The notes: generated from the sequence alone by a model not told the origin. A DNA stretch of 64,000 bases from a bacterium (GCA_030602615.1 JAUVZM010000007.1:1-64000), one strand, 5' to 3'. Counted from the first letter of the stretch, positions 39,310 to 49,615 are shown. Numbers and translations are program-made.

Positions 39310-40002
39310 TCACGGATTGGGGCTTGGCGCGTCGGCAGTAGCGCCCGGCGATAGGCGGTCCCCCAGACGCGGCTCCGTTCCGGCGAGCAGGCGTCTGATA
39401 TTGTTGGGATGGCGCAGCAGAATGAGCACAGCCATGCCCACGGAAAGGCTGAAATAGGCTGTCGCTGGGTGCGCAGCCCACACGGCGAGAGGAATTGAGA
39501 CAGTCGCCGCCATCGTTGCGGGCGATATGCAGGACCAGCGGCCCGTCAACAGCCGCGGGCCCAGCAGACCGGTCACCCAGACGGCGACCGGAACTACGAC
39601 CGCCCACCACGGCAACGCCCCCAGGATGACCAGTCCCACGAGAACACCCAGGGCACAGGCTGCGCTCTTGCCCTCGGAAAACCGCCGCTCTTGCACGAAA
39701 AACCATGCAGAGTAGGCGTGCCCGACCATCACGAGAAAAGCGGAGCTGGCGACCGTCCAGACAGACGCCGTCACCGCAGCAGCCAATAGCACAATGCCGA
39801 GGGCTTTGCCGATGTCGGCTAACAGCGTCACCAAGCCAAGCCAGAGCCCACCGACCCGAACGACGTTGATCGCACCCACGTTGTGCGAGCCGTAGTCTCG
39901 CACGTCCAGCCGGCAAGTCGCGCGCACCAGCAGGTATCCGGAGGGTATCGAACCCACCAAATAGGCCAACAGACACAGAAAACTGGTTGTCACCATTGCC
40001 AT
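39310..40002 (-). CDS. plsY: Glycerol-3-phosphate acyltransferase
   Basis: YLVGSIPSGYLLVR, DYGSHNVGAINVVRV, GHAYSAWFFVQERRFSEGKSAACALG; start trimmed. Confidence 0.88.
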   Translation of the reverse strand: MAMVTTSFLCLLAYLVGSIPSGYLLVRATCRLDVRDYGSHNVGAINVVRVGGLWLGLVTLLADIGKALGIVLLAAAVTASVWTVASSAFLVMVGHAYSAWFFVQERRFSEGKSAACALGVLVGLVILGALPWWAVVVPVAVWVTGLLGPRLLTGRWSCISPATMAATVSIPLAVWAAHPATAYFSLSVGMAVLILLRHPNNIRRLLAGTEPRLGDRLSPGATADAPSPNP

Positions 40003-40478
40003 CACGCTCCCACCAAAACAGGTGCAGCCTCGCGCCGATAGCGTCCCTCCACCGCCCGTATCTTCCCGACCTTGCGCGCTGACCGACCGCCGCGGAACTC
40101 GGCGGCCAGCCACGCTTCCACGATGGCACAGGCCAGCTCAGTGCTGACCACATTGGCGCCGAGGGTGATGATTTGCGCGTTGTTGCTCTGGCGGGCCAGC
40201 CGCGCCGTGTACAGGTCGGCCACCGATGCCGCAAAGATTCCCGGCACTTTATTGGCGGCGATGGCCATTCCGAGGCCCGTCCCGCATACCAGTATGCCCC
40301 GCTGGATCAGACCTGCTTGCACTGCTTCAGCCACCGCCACGGCAATGTCCGGGTAGTCTATCGGCTCGTGTGAGAATGTACCGAAGTCGCGCACCTTCTC
40401 GCCGCGTTCAGCCAAGAACAGCCGTAGGCGCTGCTTGAGGGCAAAGCCGTTGTGATCACTTCCTATCCCTATGGTCAT
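40002..40478 (-). CDS. rpiB: Ribose-5-phosphate isomerase B / LacAB family
   Basis: MTIGIGSDHNGFALKQ, DYPDIAVAVAEAV, GILVCGTGLGMAIAANKVPGI. Confidence 0.93.
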   Translation of the reverse strand: MTIGIGSDHNGFALKQRLRLFLAERGEKVRDFGTFSHEPIDYPDIAVAVAEAVQAGLIQRGILVCGTGLGMAIAANKVPGIFAASVADLYTARLARQSNNAQIITLGANVVSTELACAIVEAWLAAEFRGGRSARKVGKIRAVEGRYRREAAPVLVGA

Positions 40479-41728
40479 CGTTTTTCCACTCTCCTCTCAA
40501 TGGCGCTGCCACGACCCAATAATCGCCGACACAGATCCCCAAGCTGCGAGCTACGCAAACCCGGCGGCGGGGCGGCCGCTGGTGCGCAGCAGGACGAATG
40601 CTGTTCCAGCACCTCCTGGTACACGCCGCAGAGTTTCTCGGCCACCATGTCAGGAGCAAAGTCTCGCGCCCGCTGCCGCGCTGCCTGGCCCATGCGACGG
40701 CATAGAGGCTGATTGTCCAACAACTGGCACACAGCATCTGCGAATGCCCGCTCGCGAAAAGGAACGAGAAACCCTGTGACTCCGTCTATCACCAGTTCGC
40801 GGGGACCGTATTTGTCCACTGCCACGCATGGTAGGCCCAGACTCATCGCCTCCACCAGTACCATGCCCATCGCGTCGGCGGTCGAAGAGAACACGAACAC
40901 GTCCGCAGCCGCGTAGTAATCAGCAATTTGCTGATGAGGAATCCAACCACAGAAAATCACGCGGTCGGCTATTCCCAGTTGCTCGGCCAGGCTGTGCAAG
41001 TCTCTCTCCATAGGACCGCCTCCGGCCAGAGCCAGGTGGCAGTCGTGCGCTGTGCGCAGGTAGGTGACAGAGCGAAGTAGGAAGTCCAGTTGCTTTTCTC
41101 TCGCTAGGCGGCCCGCGTAGAAAAGCAAGCGTGTGTCACATGACACTCCCAAGTGACGTCGCACACGGTCGCGGGCGCCGGACGTTGGGTGGAGCAAAGG
41201 CACGCCCTCGGGCACGACAGCAATAGGTGTCTTCACGCCCTGCTCCTGAAGAAACTCGCGCACGATTTGCGTTGCCGACGTGACGCGGTCTGCCTCTGCA
41301 CAGTGTCGCAGGAATGCCCACGTCAACAAGCGTTTTCCTGTCCTGTGCAGCGACGGCACGTACTGGGCGAATTCGTTGAGCATTGTATGGAATGAATAGA
41401 CTAACGGTAATCCGTGCTTCCTCGCCAGGTACACCGCTAGACGCGACATCGTGAAGGGCTGGTGACTGTGGACAAGATCGAAGCCCTGCTCCGCCAGAAT
41501 GTCCCTGCGCCAGGCCAAAGGTGATAAGCATGGGTAGCAGACATTCGACCACTTAACACTGGGCAAGCGTACCACTTTCCCGTTGCTGTCCTCATGTCCA
41601 GGATACGCAGGGGCGAAGATGACGACTTCATGTCCCCGTTGCGCCAACACACTTTGGAGAGTTTTGAGGCTCGTGACCACACCGTTGATGAAGGGGTCAT
41701 ATCCCTCCGTAAAGAAGGCAATCTTCAC
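40475..41728 (-). CDS. Glycosyltransferase family 4
   Basis: FTEGYDPFINGVVTSLKTL; GPMERDL; FVFSSTADAMGMVLVEAMSLGLPCVAVD. Confidence 0.93.
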   Translation of the reverse strand: MKIAFFTEGYDPFINGVVTSLKTLQSVLAQRGHEVVIFAPAYPGHEDSNGKVVRLPSVKWSNVCYPCLSPLAWRRDILAEQGFDLVHSHQPFTMSRLAVYLARKHGLPLVYSFHTMLNEFAQYVPSLHRTGKRLLTWAFLRHCAEADRVTSATQIVREFLQEQGVKTPIAVVPEGVPLLHPTSGARDRVRRHLGVSCDTRLLFYAGRLAREKQLDFLLRSVTYLRTAHDCHLALAGGGPMERDLHSLAEQLGIADRVIFCGWIPHQQIADYYAAADVFVFSSTADAMGMVLVEAMSLGLPCVAVDKYGPRELVIDGVTGFLVPFRERAFADAVCQLLDNQPLCRRMGQAARQRARDFAPDMVAEKLCGVYQEVLEQHSSCCAPAAAPPPGLRSSQLGDLCRRLLGRGSAIERRVEKR

Positions 41729-41926
41729 GCTTAGTCATCCTTTCTACACGATGATGCCGGCAACGAAGCTTGTGACGTTTGCCCCAATCGAAGTCCCGAG
41801 TGCCCGCCACCCGCTCAATTCCGGCACGAAGTGGTCGGCCAGTGCCTCGGCGACCACGATGTCAGCGATGCCAAACACTGTTGTGTGAAAGTAACCTTTA
41901 TGCATTTCTGACGCCTCGCGTTAGTG

Positions 41927-42036
41927 CAAGTCATAGGCTTAACTCTACTAATAGGATACCACGCACATTGCCCGGACAAATGAGGCTGCAGCCCTAAATC
42001 GCCAGCGGCAACGGTCCCGTTTCTTTGGGACCTATC
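41927..42036. repeat. Interspersed 110-bp repeat, copy 2, with GGTCCC-N8-GGGACC hairpin (42013-42032)
   Basis: By-eye alignment to 22001-22110. Confidence 0.8.
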
Positions 42037-42072
42037 CGACTCACCACCAAGCGCCTGGTTGGTGAGGTAGCA

Positions 42073-42747
42073 TCAGTTGTTGGGGGATTGCGGGGGATCT
42101 GTTAGGCCGTGGCGGGCCGCGAGGAGGGCCGCTTCGGTGCGGTCGTTTACCTGAAGCTTGGCCAGGATGCTTGACATATGGTTCTTAACGGTCTTTGTAC
42201 TGATGAAGAGGCGCTCGGCGATCTCCCTGTTCCTGAGACCTTCGCCCAGGAGCTCCAGTACTTCCATTTCTCGGCGGGTCAGCTCAGCGAATACTTCCTT
42301 AGCTGCCGCGCGCAGACGGCTGATCCGAGAGAACTCGTCCAACACTTTGCTGATCAAGGAGGCGTGCAGAAAGCCTTCCCCAGCGGCAGCGGCTCTAATG
42401 GCCCCAATGGTCTGCTCAGGTGGGGCCTCTTTCAGCACGTAACCTGATGCCCCGGCCTTTATAGCCTGAAACAGGTGCTCATCGTCGTGATAGATGGTCA
42501 GGACAACGATCGCGCATTCAGGCATCTCTTCCTTAATCTGTCTGGTTGCAGCAATGCCGTCCATCTTCGGCATATTCAGGTCCATCAAGACGACGTCGGG
42601 CCTGTGCCGTCGGGCCCTGACAACAGCAGCCTGGCCATCACCAGCTTCTGCCACCACATCGATGTCCTCCTCGGCACCCAGGAGTTGAGCCAGAGCATAC
42701 CGGACGACCGTCTCATCCTCGGCGATAAGTAGTTTAATCTTCTTCAT
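42073..42747 (-). CDS. NarL/LuxR-family response regulator
   Basis: Start trimmed to [78 protein letters not shown]. Confidence 0.93.
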   Translation of the reverse strand: MKKIKLLIAEDETVVRYALAQLLGAEEDIDVVAEAGDGQAAVVRARRHRPDVVLMDLNMPKMDGIAATRQIKEEMPECAIVVLTIYHDDEHLFQAIKAGASGYVLKEAPPEQTIGAIRAAAAGEGFLHASLISKVLDEFSRISRLRAAAKEVFAELTRREMEVLELLGEGLRNREIAERLFISTKTVKNHMSSILAKLQVNDRTEAALLAARHGLTDPPQSPNN

Positions 42748-43936
42748 TTCTGATATCCTCCCCGAAAGTGGTGTCGTGCCCCGCCATAGGAACGCTGACA
42801 GTGATCTCCGTCCCCTGGCCGGGCACGCTGTTGACCCGCAGGCTACCGCCGACAGATTCTGCCCGCTCTCGCATGCTGGACAGTCCCAGCCCTCCCTCGA
42901 TCCCCGGCCTTTCGGCTGTGTTTGAAGGATCAAATCCCACGCCCTTGTCTGCGATCACACATTCGAACAGGTCAGGGCTAAATCTCAGCGTCACCGCTGC
43001 TTGGTCGGTTTGGGCGTGCTTTTCGACGTTGGTGAGTGCCTCCTGCAGGATGCGGAACGCGGCGTGTGCCACTTCAGGTGGCACGGGGGTGGTGGTGCCT
43101 TGGATCGCGAGTGGGGCGGAGATTGATGAACGTTCGGCAAAGAGAGACAGGTGGTGTCTTAGAGCGTCCACAAAGCCTTCTCGCTCGACCGCTGGCGAGC
43201 GCAGCAGGCGGACCAGGTAACGAAGTTCATCAGCGGCCTGTCGGACGGCGAACCGCTGGTCAACAGCTATCTTGGCGGCTTGCTCTGGTTCCTTGCCCAT
43301 CAGCTTCCTGGCCAGTTCGAGCCGCGCAGCGATGTTAACCAGATAGTGTTGAATGCCGTCGTGCATTTCCTGGGATAGACGAGTGCGGTAGTCGGCGAGT
43401 ACCACCTTCTCACGCAACCGGGCCATCTGTTCCACACGCACAACCTCGCTACGCGCATAATAGACGGCCAGTAAAGTTGCCAGCAGGAGAACGAGGATGC
43501 GGGTGCCCAGTGTAGTCAGATAATAAGAGCTGGGGTCGGCCGGCCACGTGGCTGCCGTGTACAGCACAGCACTGACCAGACCAACTGCTACCGTTCTGCG
43601 CGGACGACGTTGTATCGAAGAGGTTGCAAGGGGCCAAAAGTATACGAGGGCGGCCTCGCTGCGTATGCCCCCGGTGAGGCGTACTAGCCCCGTGATAATG
43701 ATGAGGTCAATTGCCAGCCATACAGGCTCCCAGCTCCTGGCTACTCTCTTTCCCATAACCAGGTAGCCTCGCAGGCAAACATAGCAAATGGCCAGGCTAT
43801 CCAGCACGTAGAACAAGTTCATACTGTCGCCCACGCGCTCACGCACATACCCAAACTGCACCCAGACCAGGCCATACACCAGTAAGAGGAAGTACGCGGC
43901 GAAAAAGACAGTAGACCTCGCCTTATCTGTATCCAT
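42734..43936 (-). CDS. Sensor histidine kinase (HisKA_3/NarX-like)
   Basis: TM segments, [24 protein letters not shown], HATPase [30 protein letters not shown]. Confidence 0.92.
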   Translation of the reverse strand: MDTDKARSTVFFAAYFLLLVYGLVWVQFGYVRERVGDSMNLFYVLDSLAICYVCLRGYLVMGKRVARSWEPVWLAIDLIIITGLVRLTGGIRSEAALVYFWPLATSSIQRRPRRTVAVGLVSAVLYTAATWPADPSSYYLTTLGTRILVLLLATLLAVYYARSEVVRVEQMARLREKVVLADYRTRLSQEMHDGIQHYLVNIAARLELARKLMGKEPEQAAKIAVDQRFAVRQAADELRYLVRLLRSPAVEREGFVDALRHHLSLFAERSSISAPLAIQGTTTPVPPEVAHAAFRILQEALTNVEKHAQTDQAAVTLRFSPDLFECVIADKGVGFDPSNTAERPGIEGGLGLSSMRERAESVGGSLRVNSVPGQGTEITVSVPMAGHDTTFGEDIRNEED

Positions 43937-44282
43937 ATGCTACCCCCCCTGCATTTGAGTGCGTGATCAATTGTATACGTATTCCCTGTGCACCGCGATT
44001 CACCTGCATTCTGCACCTGGGATGGTACCGACCATCGGCGCCCGCGATTTCCTCAGTGCAATTTGGCAGTCCGGGGAAAATGGGTCCATACTTCGAGGAT
44101 AATTGGGAAGATGGGCCCATGTCTGAGCGCGCAATAGCGGGTAAGGTAGCTGTGGGTTAAGAAGGTAGGTACGGGGGCTCGACGAAATGATATTGCGCCA
44201 GTGTCGTTCGCTCCGCCCAAAGTCTTTGGCTTCCCCGAAGACGGGGACGGGACAAATGGCGCAGAAAGACAGGTGCGAGACA

Positions 44283-45242
44283 ATGACCACACGATCTGAG
44301 GAACGAAACTCGCCAGTCCTGCGCGTCGTCAGCGTCAGCCTCGGCTCCTCCAAACGCAACCACGCAGTGGAAGTGGAGATGCTGGGACGGCGTCTAGACA
44401 TTGAACGTATCGGCGTGGACGGCGACTACGACAAAGCATGCGCCATGATTGCTCGCTTGGATGGCGAAGTGGCCGCTATCGGCCTGGGCGGGACTGATCT
44501 GTACCTTGTGGCAGGTAACCGGCGGTACGTCATCGAACAGTCCCGGCGGCTCGCGCAGTCAGCTCAGGTAACGCCGGTGGTGGATGGGAGCGGCCTGAAG
44601 AACACGCTGGAACGCGAGACGATTCGCTGGCTGGCGCAGCACGGTGAGTTGCCCCTGGAGGGAAAGAAGGTTCTGCTGGTTAGCGCAGTGGACCGCTTTG
44701 GCATGGCCGAAGCCTTCACGGAGGCGGGTTGTCAAACGATCTTTGGCGACCTGATATTCAGTTTGGGATTGCCAATCCCGGTTCGCTCCCTACGCACCAT
44801 CAGCGTCATCGCTGCGCTGTTGCTGCCCATTCTCCGACGCCTGCCCATTAGTGTGCTATACCCGACCGGCAGCGCTCAGGAGAGCACCAAGCCCAGGCAC
44901 ACCAGATTCTTCCAGTGGGCAGACATCGTAGCGGGCGACTTCCACTACATCCGCCGCCACCTACCGGACCGCATGGACGGCAAGACCATCATTACCAATA
45001 CCACCACACCGGACGACGTTAGCCTGTTGCGCGAACGCGGGCTTGCAATGCTCGTCACTACCACACCCGAACTCGAGGGGCGTTCCTTTGGCACCAACGT
45101 GATGGAGGGTGTGCTGATCGCGCTGGCCGGCAAGCGACCTGAAGAAATGCAACCCGAAGATTACCTTTCGCTATTGCGTCGTCTCGGTTGGCAGCCGCGA
45201 GTTGTCCACTTGGCGAGTCCTAGCCAAGGAACAACTCTGTAG
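44283..45242 (+). CDS. Putative quinate/shikimate dehydrogenase-like protein of uncertain function
   Basis: VVSVSLGSSKRNHAVEVEMLGRRLDIERIGVDGDYDKA...GLGGTDLYLVAGNRRYVI; family name from memory of annotated homologs. Confidence 0.5.
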   Translation: MTTRSEERNSPVLRVVSVSLGSSKRNHAVEVEMLGRRLDIERIGVDGDYDKACAMIARLDGEVAAIGLGGTDLYLVAGNRRYVIEQSRRLAQSAQVTPVVDGSGLKNTLERETIRWLAQHGELPLEGKKVLLVSAVDRFGMAEAFTEAGCQTIFGDLIFSLGLPIPVRSLRTISVIAALLLPILRRLPISVLYPTGSAQESTKPRHTRFFQWADIVAGDFHYIRRHLPDRMDGKTIITNTTTPDDVSLLRERGLAMLVTTTPELEGRSFGTNVMEGVLIALAGKRPEEMQPEDYLSLLRRLGWQPRVVHLASPSQGTTL

Positions 45243-45286
45243 TGCTGTGAAAAGGCCCGTCGCTAACCGCTGGAGGTAGCTCGAGC

Positions 45287-45787
45287 ATGACAGCAACACC
45301 CCATATCCTGGCGGGGGCAGCGATCGGCAAGGTGCTGCGCCGGCCCTGGCTCGCCTGGCCCGTGGCCTTCGTCAGCCACTTCCTTTTGGACTTTACCCCA
45401 CACTTGGATTCCCACGCGATCTATGGCGTGGAACAGGGCGGGCCGACCGCTCCCGAGGCCGCTTTGGGAATCCTGAACTTCACGTTTGGCGCCTTGCTGA
45501 TCGTATGGCTGGTGCGGAGGCAGCCAGACCGGCGAGTGGTGCTGGGTGGGGCACTCTTCGGCATACTTATAGACCTCATCCGCGAAGCGCCGCTCTTGGG
45601 CGTCTGGTTCAGAACCTGGCCAGGCACGGCGTGGCTCAGCGTCTTCCACCACAGCTTCCAGCACAGCGTCACGCCGGCCCAGTGGCCCCTGGGGATCGCA
45701 ACCCAACTGGTGGTCGTTGCGATTGCACTGTGGGTTTGCCTGCCTCGCAAGCACAAGGACCCAGGATGCAGCACAGAGAATACCTAA
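45287..45787 (+). CDS. Small membrane protein, metal-dependent hydrolase-like (LexA-binding/YfhO unassigned)
   Basis: MTATPHILAGAAIGKVLRRPWLAWPVAFVSHFLLDFTPHLDSHA; HxxxDxxPH-like motif and TM helices. Confidence 0.6.
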   Translation: MTATPHILAGAAIGKVLRRPWLAWPVAFVSHFLLDFTPHLDSHAIYGVEQGGPTAPEAALGILNFTFGALLIVWLVRRQPDRRVVLGGALFGILIDLIREAPLLGVWFRTWPGTAWLSVFHHSFQHSVTPAQWPLGIATQLVVVAIALWVCLPRKHKDPGCSTENT

Positions 45788-45805
45788 CGTAGCCATGCAC
45801 AGCGG

Positions 45806-45916
45806 CGCGTTGGGCACGCCACGAATCGGGAGGGTACGAGCATGTCAGAGATCAGGCAGGACCAAACGACCAAACGGTGGGTAATCCCGGACTACTGTGG
45901 GAGGACTCGCGCGTGA
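45806..45916 (+). pseudogene. galT 5' leader and first codons relic (24-aa ORF)
   Basis: 45806-45882 matches 47525-47601 with about two mismatches; ORF MSEIRQDQTTKRWVIPDYCGRTRA*. Confidence 0.85.
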
Positions 45917-47334
45917 GGTTGCTAGTGATCTCACCTTCCTGGCTCCCGGAGTTTTGGCATGGCGGCAAGGTTCTTGCGCCTCCCATGTGTCTACCCGTCC
46001 TCGCTTCTCTAACGCCTCCAGGCGTCAATATCCACCTTGTTGATGAGAATGTTGAGACGGTCAACCTGGCCGAGCCAGCCGATCTGGTCGCCATTAGCTG
46101 CATGACGGCATCCGCCCCGCGGGGCTACGAGATTGCTGATCATTTCCGTGCCCGAGGTGTACCCGTGGTGATGGGGGGCATGCACCCATCTGCCCTGTCG
46201 CAGGAGGCTGCCGAGCACGCGGACGCTGTGGTGATCGGCGAGGCCGAGAACCAATGGCCGCGTGTTTTCGCGGACTTTGCTGCTGGTCGGCCCCAGCAAC
46301 TCTATCGAACAGAAGAGCGGCCCCAGCTTAAGGACCTGCCCCTTCCACGTCGTGACCTGCTGTGCACCCATCGGTACCTGACCGTGAACCTGGTGCAGAC
46401 TGCTCGCGGCTGCCCGCATGCGTGTGACTTCTGCTCAGTCAGCCCGATCTTCGGCCGCCGCTACCGATTCCGCCCGATTCCCGAAGTGATCGAAGAGATC
46501 CGTTCATTGGGCTCCCGTTGGGTGGGGTTTCCAGACGACAACATTGTGGCCAGCGCGACGCGAGCCCGCGAGCTGTTCGAAGCGCTGCTCCCGCTCGATT
46601 TGCGGTGGGTTGGCCAGGGGGACCTCTCTATGGCGCGGGACCAGGAACTGCTCAAGCTTATGGCCCGGAGCGGCTGCCTGGCGATGTTTATCGGGCTGGA
46701 GTCCCTCTCCCAGGACAGTCTCGCCGCGGTGAATAAGCGACCCAACCTGGGGCTGGACTACGAACGGGCCGTCGCGGCGATTCACCGGCAGGGCATCGAC
46801 ATTATGGGCTCCTTCGTATTCGGTTTGGACCCCGACCAGCCGGGCGTATTTCGGCAGACGGTAGCCTTCGCTGAGCGAGTCAAGCTCAGTGCGGCCCAGT
46901 TTCCCATTCTGACGCCCTTTCCGGGCACTCCGGTTTACGACCAGCTTAAGAATGAGGGCCGCATCACCAGCTCTGATTGGTCGCTCTACAACATGCGCAA
47001 CGTGGTCTACCAGCCGCGGAACATGACGGCAACCGAACTCCGACACGGCCGCCGCTATGCGAACCGCCGATTCTACTCGCTGCCCTCTATTGCGCGCCGC
47101 ACGTTGGTCCGCCGTGCTGGCAGGAGCAAATGGCTTCTGCGCATGGCCGTGAATCTGAGCTACCGGCGCGTATACCGAGGCGGCAAGATTACGGACAGCA
47201 TCCCGGGCGAACGCGCCACGGTGCCGGCCCCCGCCCGCCAGTCGAAGAGATCCACCCACACGGGCAGCCCTAGTCTGCCGGAGTCACGACGAACCAAGCT
47301 ACACCCACCAAGGAGACGGCACACTGGAGCTTGA
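45913..47334 (+). CDS. B12-binding domain radical SAM protein
   Basis: GTG start VRLLVISPSWLP; ARGCPHACDFCSV CxxxCxxC motif; MGGMHPSALSQEAAEHADAVVIGEAE. Confidence 0.9.
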   Translation: MRLLVISPSWLPEFWHGGKVLAPPMCLPVLASLTPPGVNIHLVDENVETVNLAEPADLVAISCMTASAPRGYEIADHFRARGVPVVMGGMHPSALSQEAAEHADAVVIGEAENQWPRVFADFAAGRPQQLYRTEERPQLKDLPLPRRDLLCTHRYLTVNLVQTARGCPHACDFCSVSPIFGRRYRFRPIPEVIEEIRSLGSRWVGFPDDNIVASATRARELFEALLPLDLRWVGQGDLSMARDQELLKLMARSGCLAMFIGLESLSQDSLAAVNKRPNLGLDYERAVAAIHRQGIDIMGSFVFGLDPDQPGVFRQTVAFAERVKLSAAQFPILTPFPGTPVYDQLKNEGRITSSDWSLYNMRNVVYQPRNMTATELRHGRRYANRRFYSLPSIARRTLVRRAGRSKWLLRMAVNLSYRRVYRGGKITDSIPGERATVPAPARQSKRSTHTGSPSLPESRRTKLHPPRRRHTGA

Positions 47335-47433
47335 CGAGTCATTTGTGGAGGTACCCAGGGAATCGAGGGCGCGATGGCGAAGATACTGCAGTGTGGTGAG
47401 GGCAGACAGCGCATCTATGCCGGCAGCGGGCTA

Positions 47434-47483
47434 GCGGGCTTTGAATTGGGAACGGGTATCTGGATCAATACTATACTGCCCGA
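47434..47483 (+). pseudogene. galT 3'-end relic
   Basis: About 48 of 50 nt identical to 48488-48537 inside intact galT (GFELGTGIWINTILPE). Confidence 0.85.
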
Positions 47484-47560
47484 ATCGCATCCGCCCTGGT
47501 TGCGGTTCGCCCCCGGCCCAACGACGCGTTGCGCACGCCACGAATCGGGAGGGTACGAGC

Positions 47561-48577
47561 ATGTCAGAGATCAGGCAGGACCAAGCGACCAAACGGTGGG
47601 TGATAATGGCCACCGAGCGAGGCAAGCGCCCGCGGGACCTGGTGGCTACCGTCTCCACCACGGAGCCAGAGCCCGAGCACTCGCCGGACTGTCCGTTCTG
47701 TCCAGGCAACGAGAGCAAGACGCCGCCGGAAGTGCTCGCCTACCGAGAAGGGGGCGGGCCTGCCGATTCGCCTGGCTGGCAGGTGCGGGTGGTGCCTAAT
47801 GCCTTCCCCGCCCTCAGGCCGGAGGGAGAGGTCACCGTTCGGGAACCATACTGGTTTACCAGCGTCACGGGCGTCGGCGTGCATGAGGTCATCATTGAGA
47901 GTCCGGTACACAATGCCAACCCGGCCACCATGGAAGTTGAACAATTCACCCGCATTCTGGCGGCAGCCGGCAACCGCTTCAATGTGCTCCGGCAGGACCG
48001 ACGGCTTAGCTACATTGCCTTCTTCCGCAACCACGGCCGGCCCGCCGGCTCATCACTAACGCATCCCCACACCCAAATCATTGCCACGCCCATTGCCCCC
48101 ACCAACGTGCGCCAGGAGATCGAGGAGGCGCGCCGACACTACGACGACCGCATGCACTGCGTGTACTGCGAGACGTTGCAGCGGGAAAGCGACGCTGCCG
48201 AGCGCATTGTGCTTGAGACTGACTCGTACTTCGTTTTCGAGCCGTTTGCCTCGCGATGGCCTTTCGAGACGTGGATCATTCCCAAGCAGCACGCAGCCGT
48301 GTTCACAACGGGCGACGCTTCCCAAGTTGAACCTCTGGCCCATGCACTTTGGACGACGCTGAATGCCTTATACCATGCCTTGGGCGACCCAGCGTACAAT
48401 TTAGTCCTCCACGAAGCCCCGCTACGTGATAGCTGTGAGGACTACTACCATTGGCATATCGAAATCCTGCCCCGTCTTGCCACGGCAGCGGGCTTTGAAT
48501 TGGGAACGGGCATCTGGATCAATACTATGCTGCCCGAGCACAGCGCGGAATACCTGCGTGACTTCGTCTCCGCGTAG
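47561..48577 (+). CDS. galT: Galactose-1-phosphate uridylyltransferase
   Basis: CPFCPGNESKTPPEV, FFRNHGRPAGSSLTHPHTQIIATP, HWHIEILPRLATAAGFELGTGIWIN. Confidence 0.94.
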   Translation: MSEIRQDQATKRWVIMATERGKRPRDLVATVSTTEPEPEHSPDCPFCPGNESKTPPEVLAYREGGGPADSPGWQVRVVPNAFPALRPEGEVTVREPYWFTSVTGVGVHEVIIESPVHNANPATMEVEQFTRILAAAGNRFNVLRQDRRLSYIAFFRNHGRPAGSSLTHPHTQIIATPIAPTNVRQEIEEARRHYDDRMHCVYCETLQRESDAAERIVLETDSYFVFEPFASRWPFETWIIPKQHAAVFTTGDASQVEPLAHALWTTLNALYHALGDPAYNLVLHEAPLRDSCEDYYHWHIEILPRLATAAGFELGTGIWINTMLPEHSAEYLRDFVSA

Positions 48578-48591
48578 CGCCGTAGCGTCCC

Positions 48592-48789
48592 GTGACTGCT
48601 GGGCAGGTCAGGGTGGAGTTGTGGGGGAAGCACTACAACGGCGAGCGGCCCCACAGCTCTCTTGAGAACCTGACGCCAGAACAGTTCGCCAATCAGTCGA
48701 TCGCTGGCCATCCCCCCAGGGATGGCCAAACGGCCACACAGCCACCAGCTATGACCTACCAACCAGATGACGAACTCTGCCTCGTATAG
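48592..48789 (+). pseudogene. IS3-family transposase (OrfB) C-terminal remnant
   Basis: RVELWGKHYNGERPHSSLENLTPEQFANQS resembles the IS3 integrase-core C-terminus (YN..RPHSSL..LTPEEF). Confidence 0.75.
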
Positions 48790-48913
48790 CGCAAAACTCT
48801 CATTGCGGGTGGATCAAAAACGGGGAGCACTCCAAGGGCCCTGGCACTAACACAGCAACTGATACTATGAATGCGGGCACGTCCCACTACGTACAAATCG
48901 AGGTGTCTTGAGC

Positions 48914-49615
48914 ATGAATGTCTTGGCAGTTGGCGCTCATCCTGATGACCTGGAGATAGGTTGTGCCGGCACCCTGGCCCGTATGAAGCAACAGGGACAT
49001 GAAATCGCAATGTGTGTTATGACTAATGGCGACCTGGGCCACAAAGTAATTCCGCCGGAGGAGCTATCCCGCATTCGGGCTGCTGAGGCCCAGGCCTCAG
49101 CAGCCCAGTTGGAAGCTGAGTTCTTTATAATGGGATATAATGACCTGCGTGTACCCGATTCCGAGGAGCCTATTGCCCGGCTTACTGAGGTTATCCGCCA
49201 GGTGCAGCCCGATTTTATCATCACCCATCCCCAGGGCGATTACATGCGGGAACATAGCCTGGTCGGCGAGCTGGTCTTTGAGGCCTCCTTTCGCGCTACC
49301 GTCCCCCATCTTTACCAGCACTTAACGCCCACTGAGGAGGTTGTTCCCATTTACGAGATGGAAAGCATTGGCGGTGTAGGCTTTCTGCCCGAGCACTATG
49401 TGGACATAAGCGCTGTCCTGGAACGGAAGTTGTCCATGCTGCGCGAGCACCGCAGCCAGGTGCAGTGGCTGCTCGAGCACGACAAGATTGACGTCTGCGA
49501 AATGGTAGCCTCTTTGGCCCGACTACGGGGTATTCAATGTGGCGTGCAGTACGCCGAGGGGTTTCGGGAGAGGCGCGCGTACATGCGGGGGCGCCCGGCC
49601 CGACTCCTGCCCTAG
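48914..49615 (+). CDS. PIG-L/BshB family deacetylase
   Basis: VLAVGAHPDDLEIGCAGTLARMKQQGHEIAMCVMTNGDLGHK; ITHPQGDYMREH. Confidence 0.92.
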   Translation: MNVLAVGAHPDDLEIGCAGTLARMKQQGHEIAMCVMTNGDLGHKVIPPEELSRIRAAEAQASAAQLEAEFFIMGYNDLRVPDSEEPIARLTEVIRQVQPDFIITHPQGDYMREHSLVGELVFEASFRATVPHLYQHLTPTEEVVPIYEMESIGGVGFLPEHYVDISAVLERKLSMLREHRSQVQWLLEHDKIDVCEMVASLARLRGIQCGVQYAEGFRERRAYMRGRPARLLP

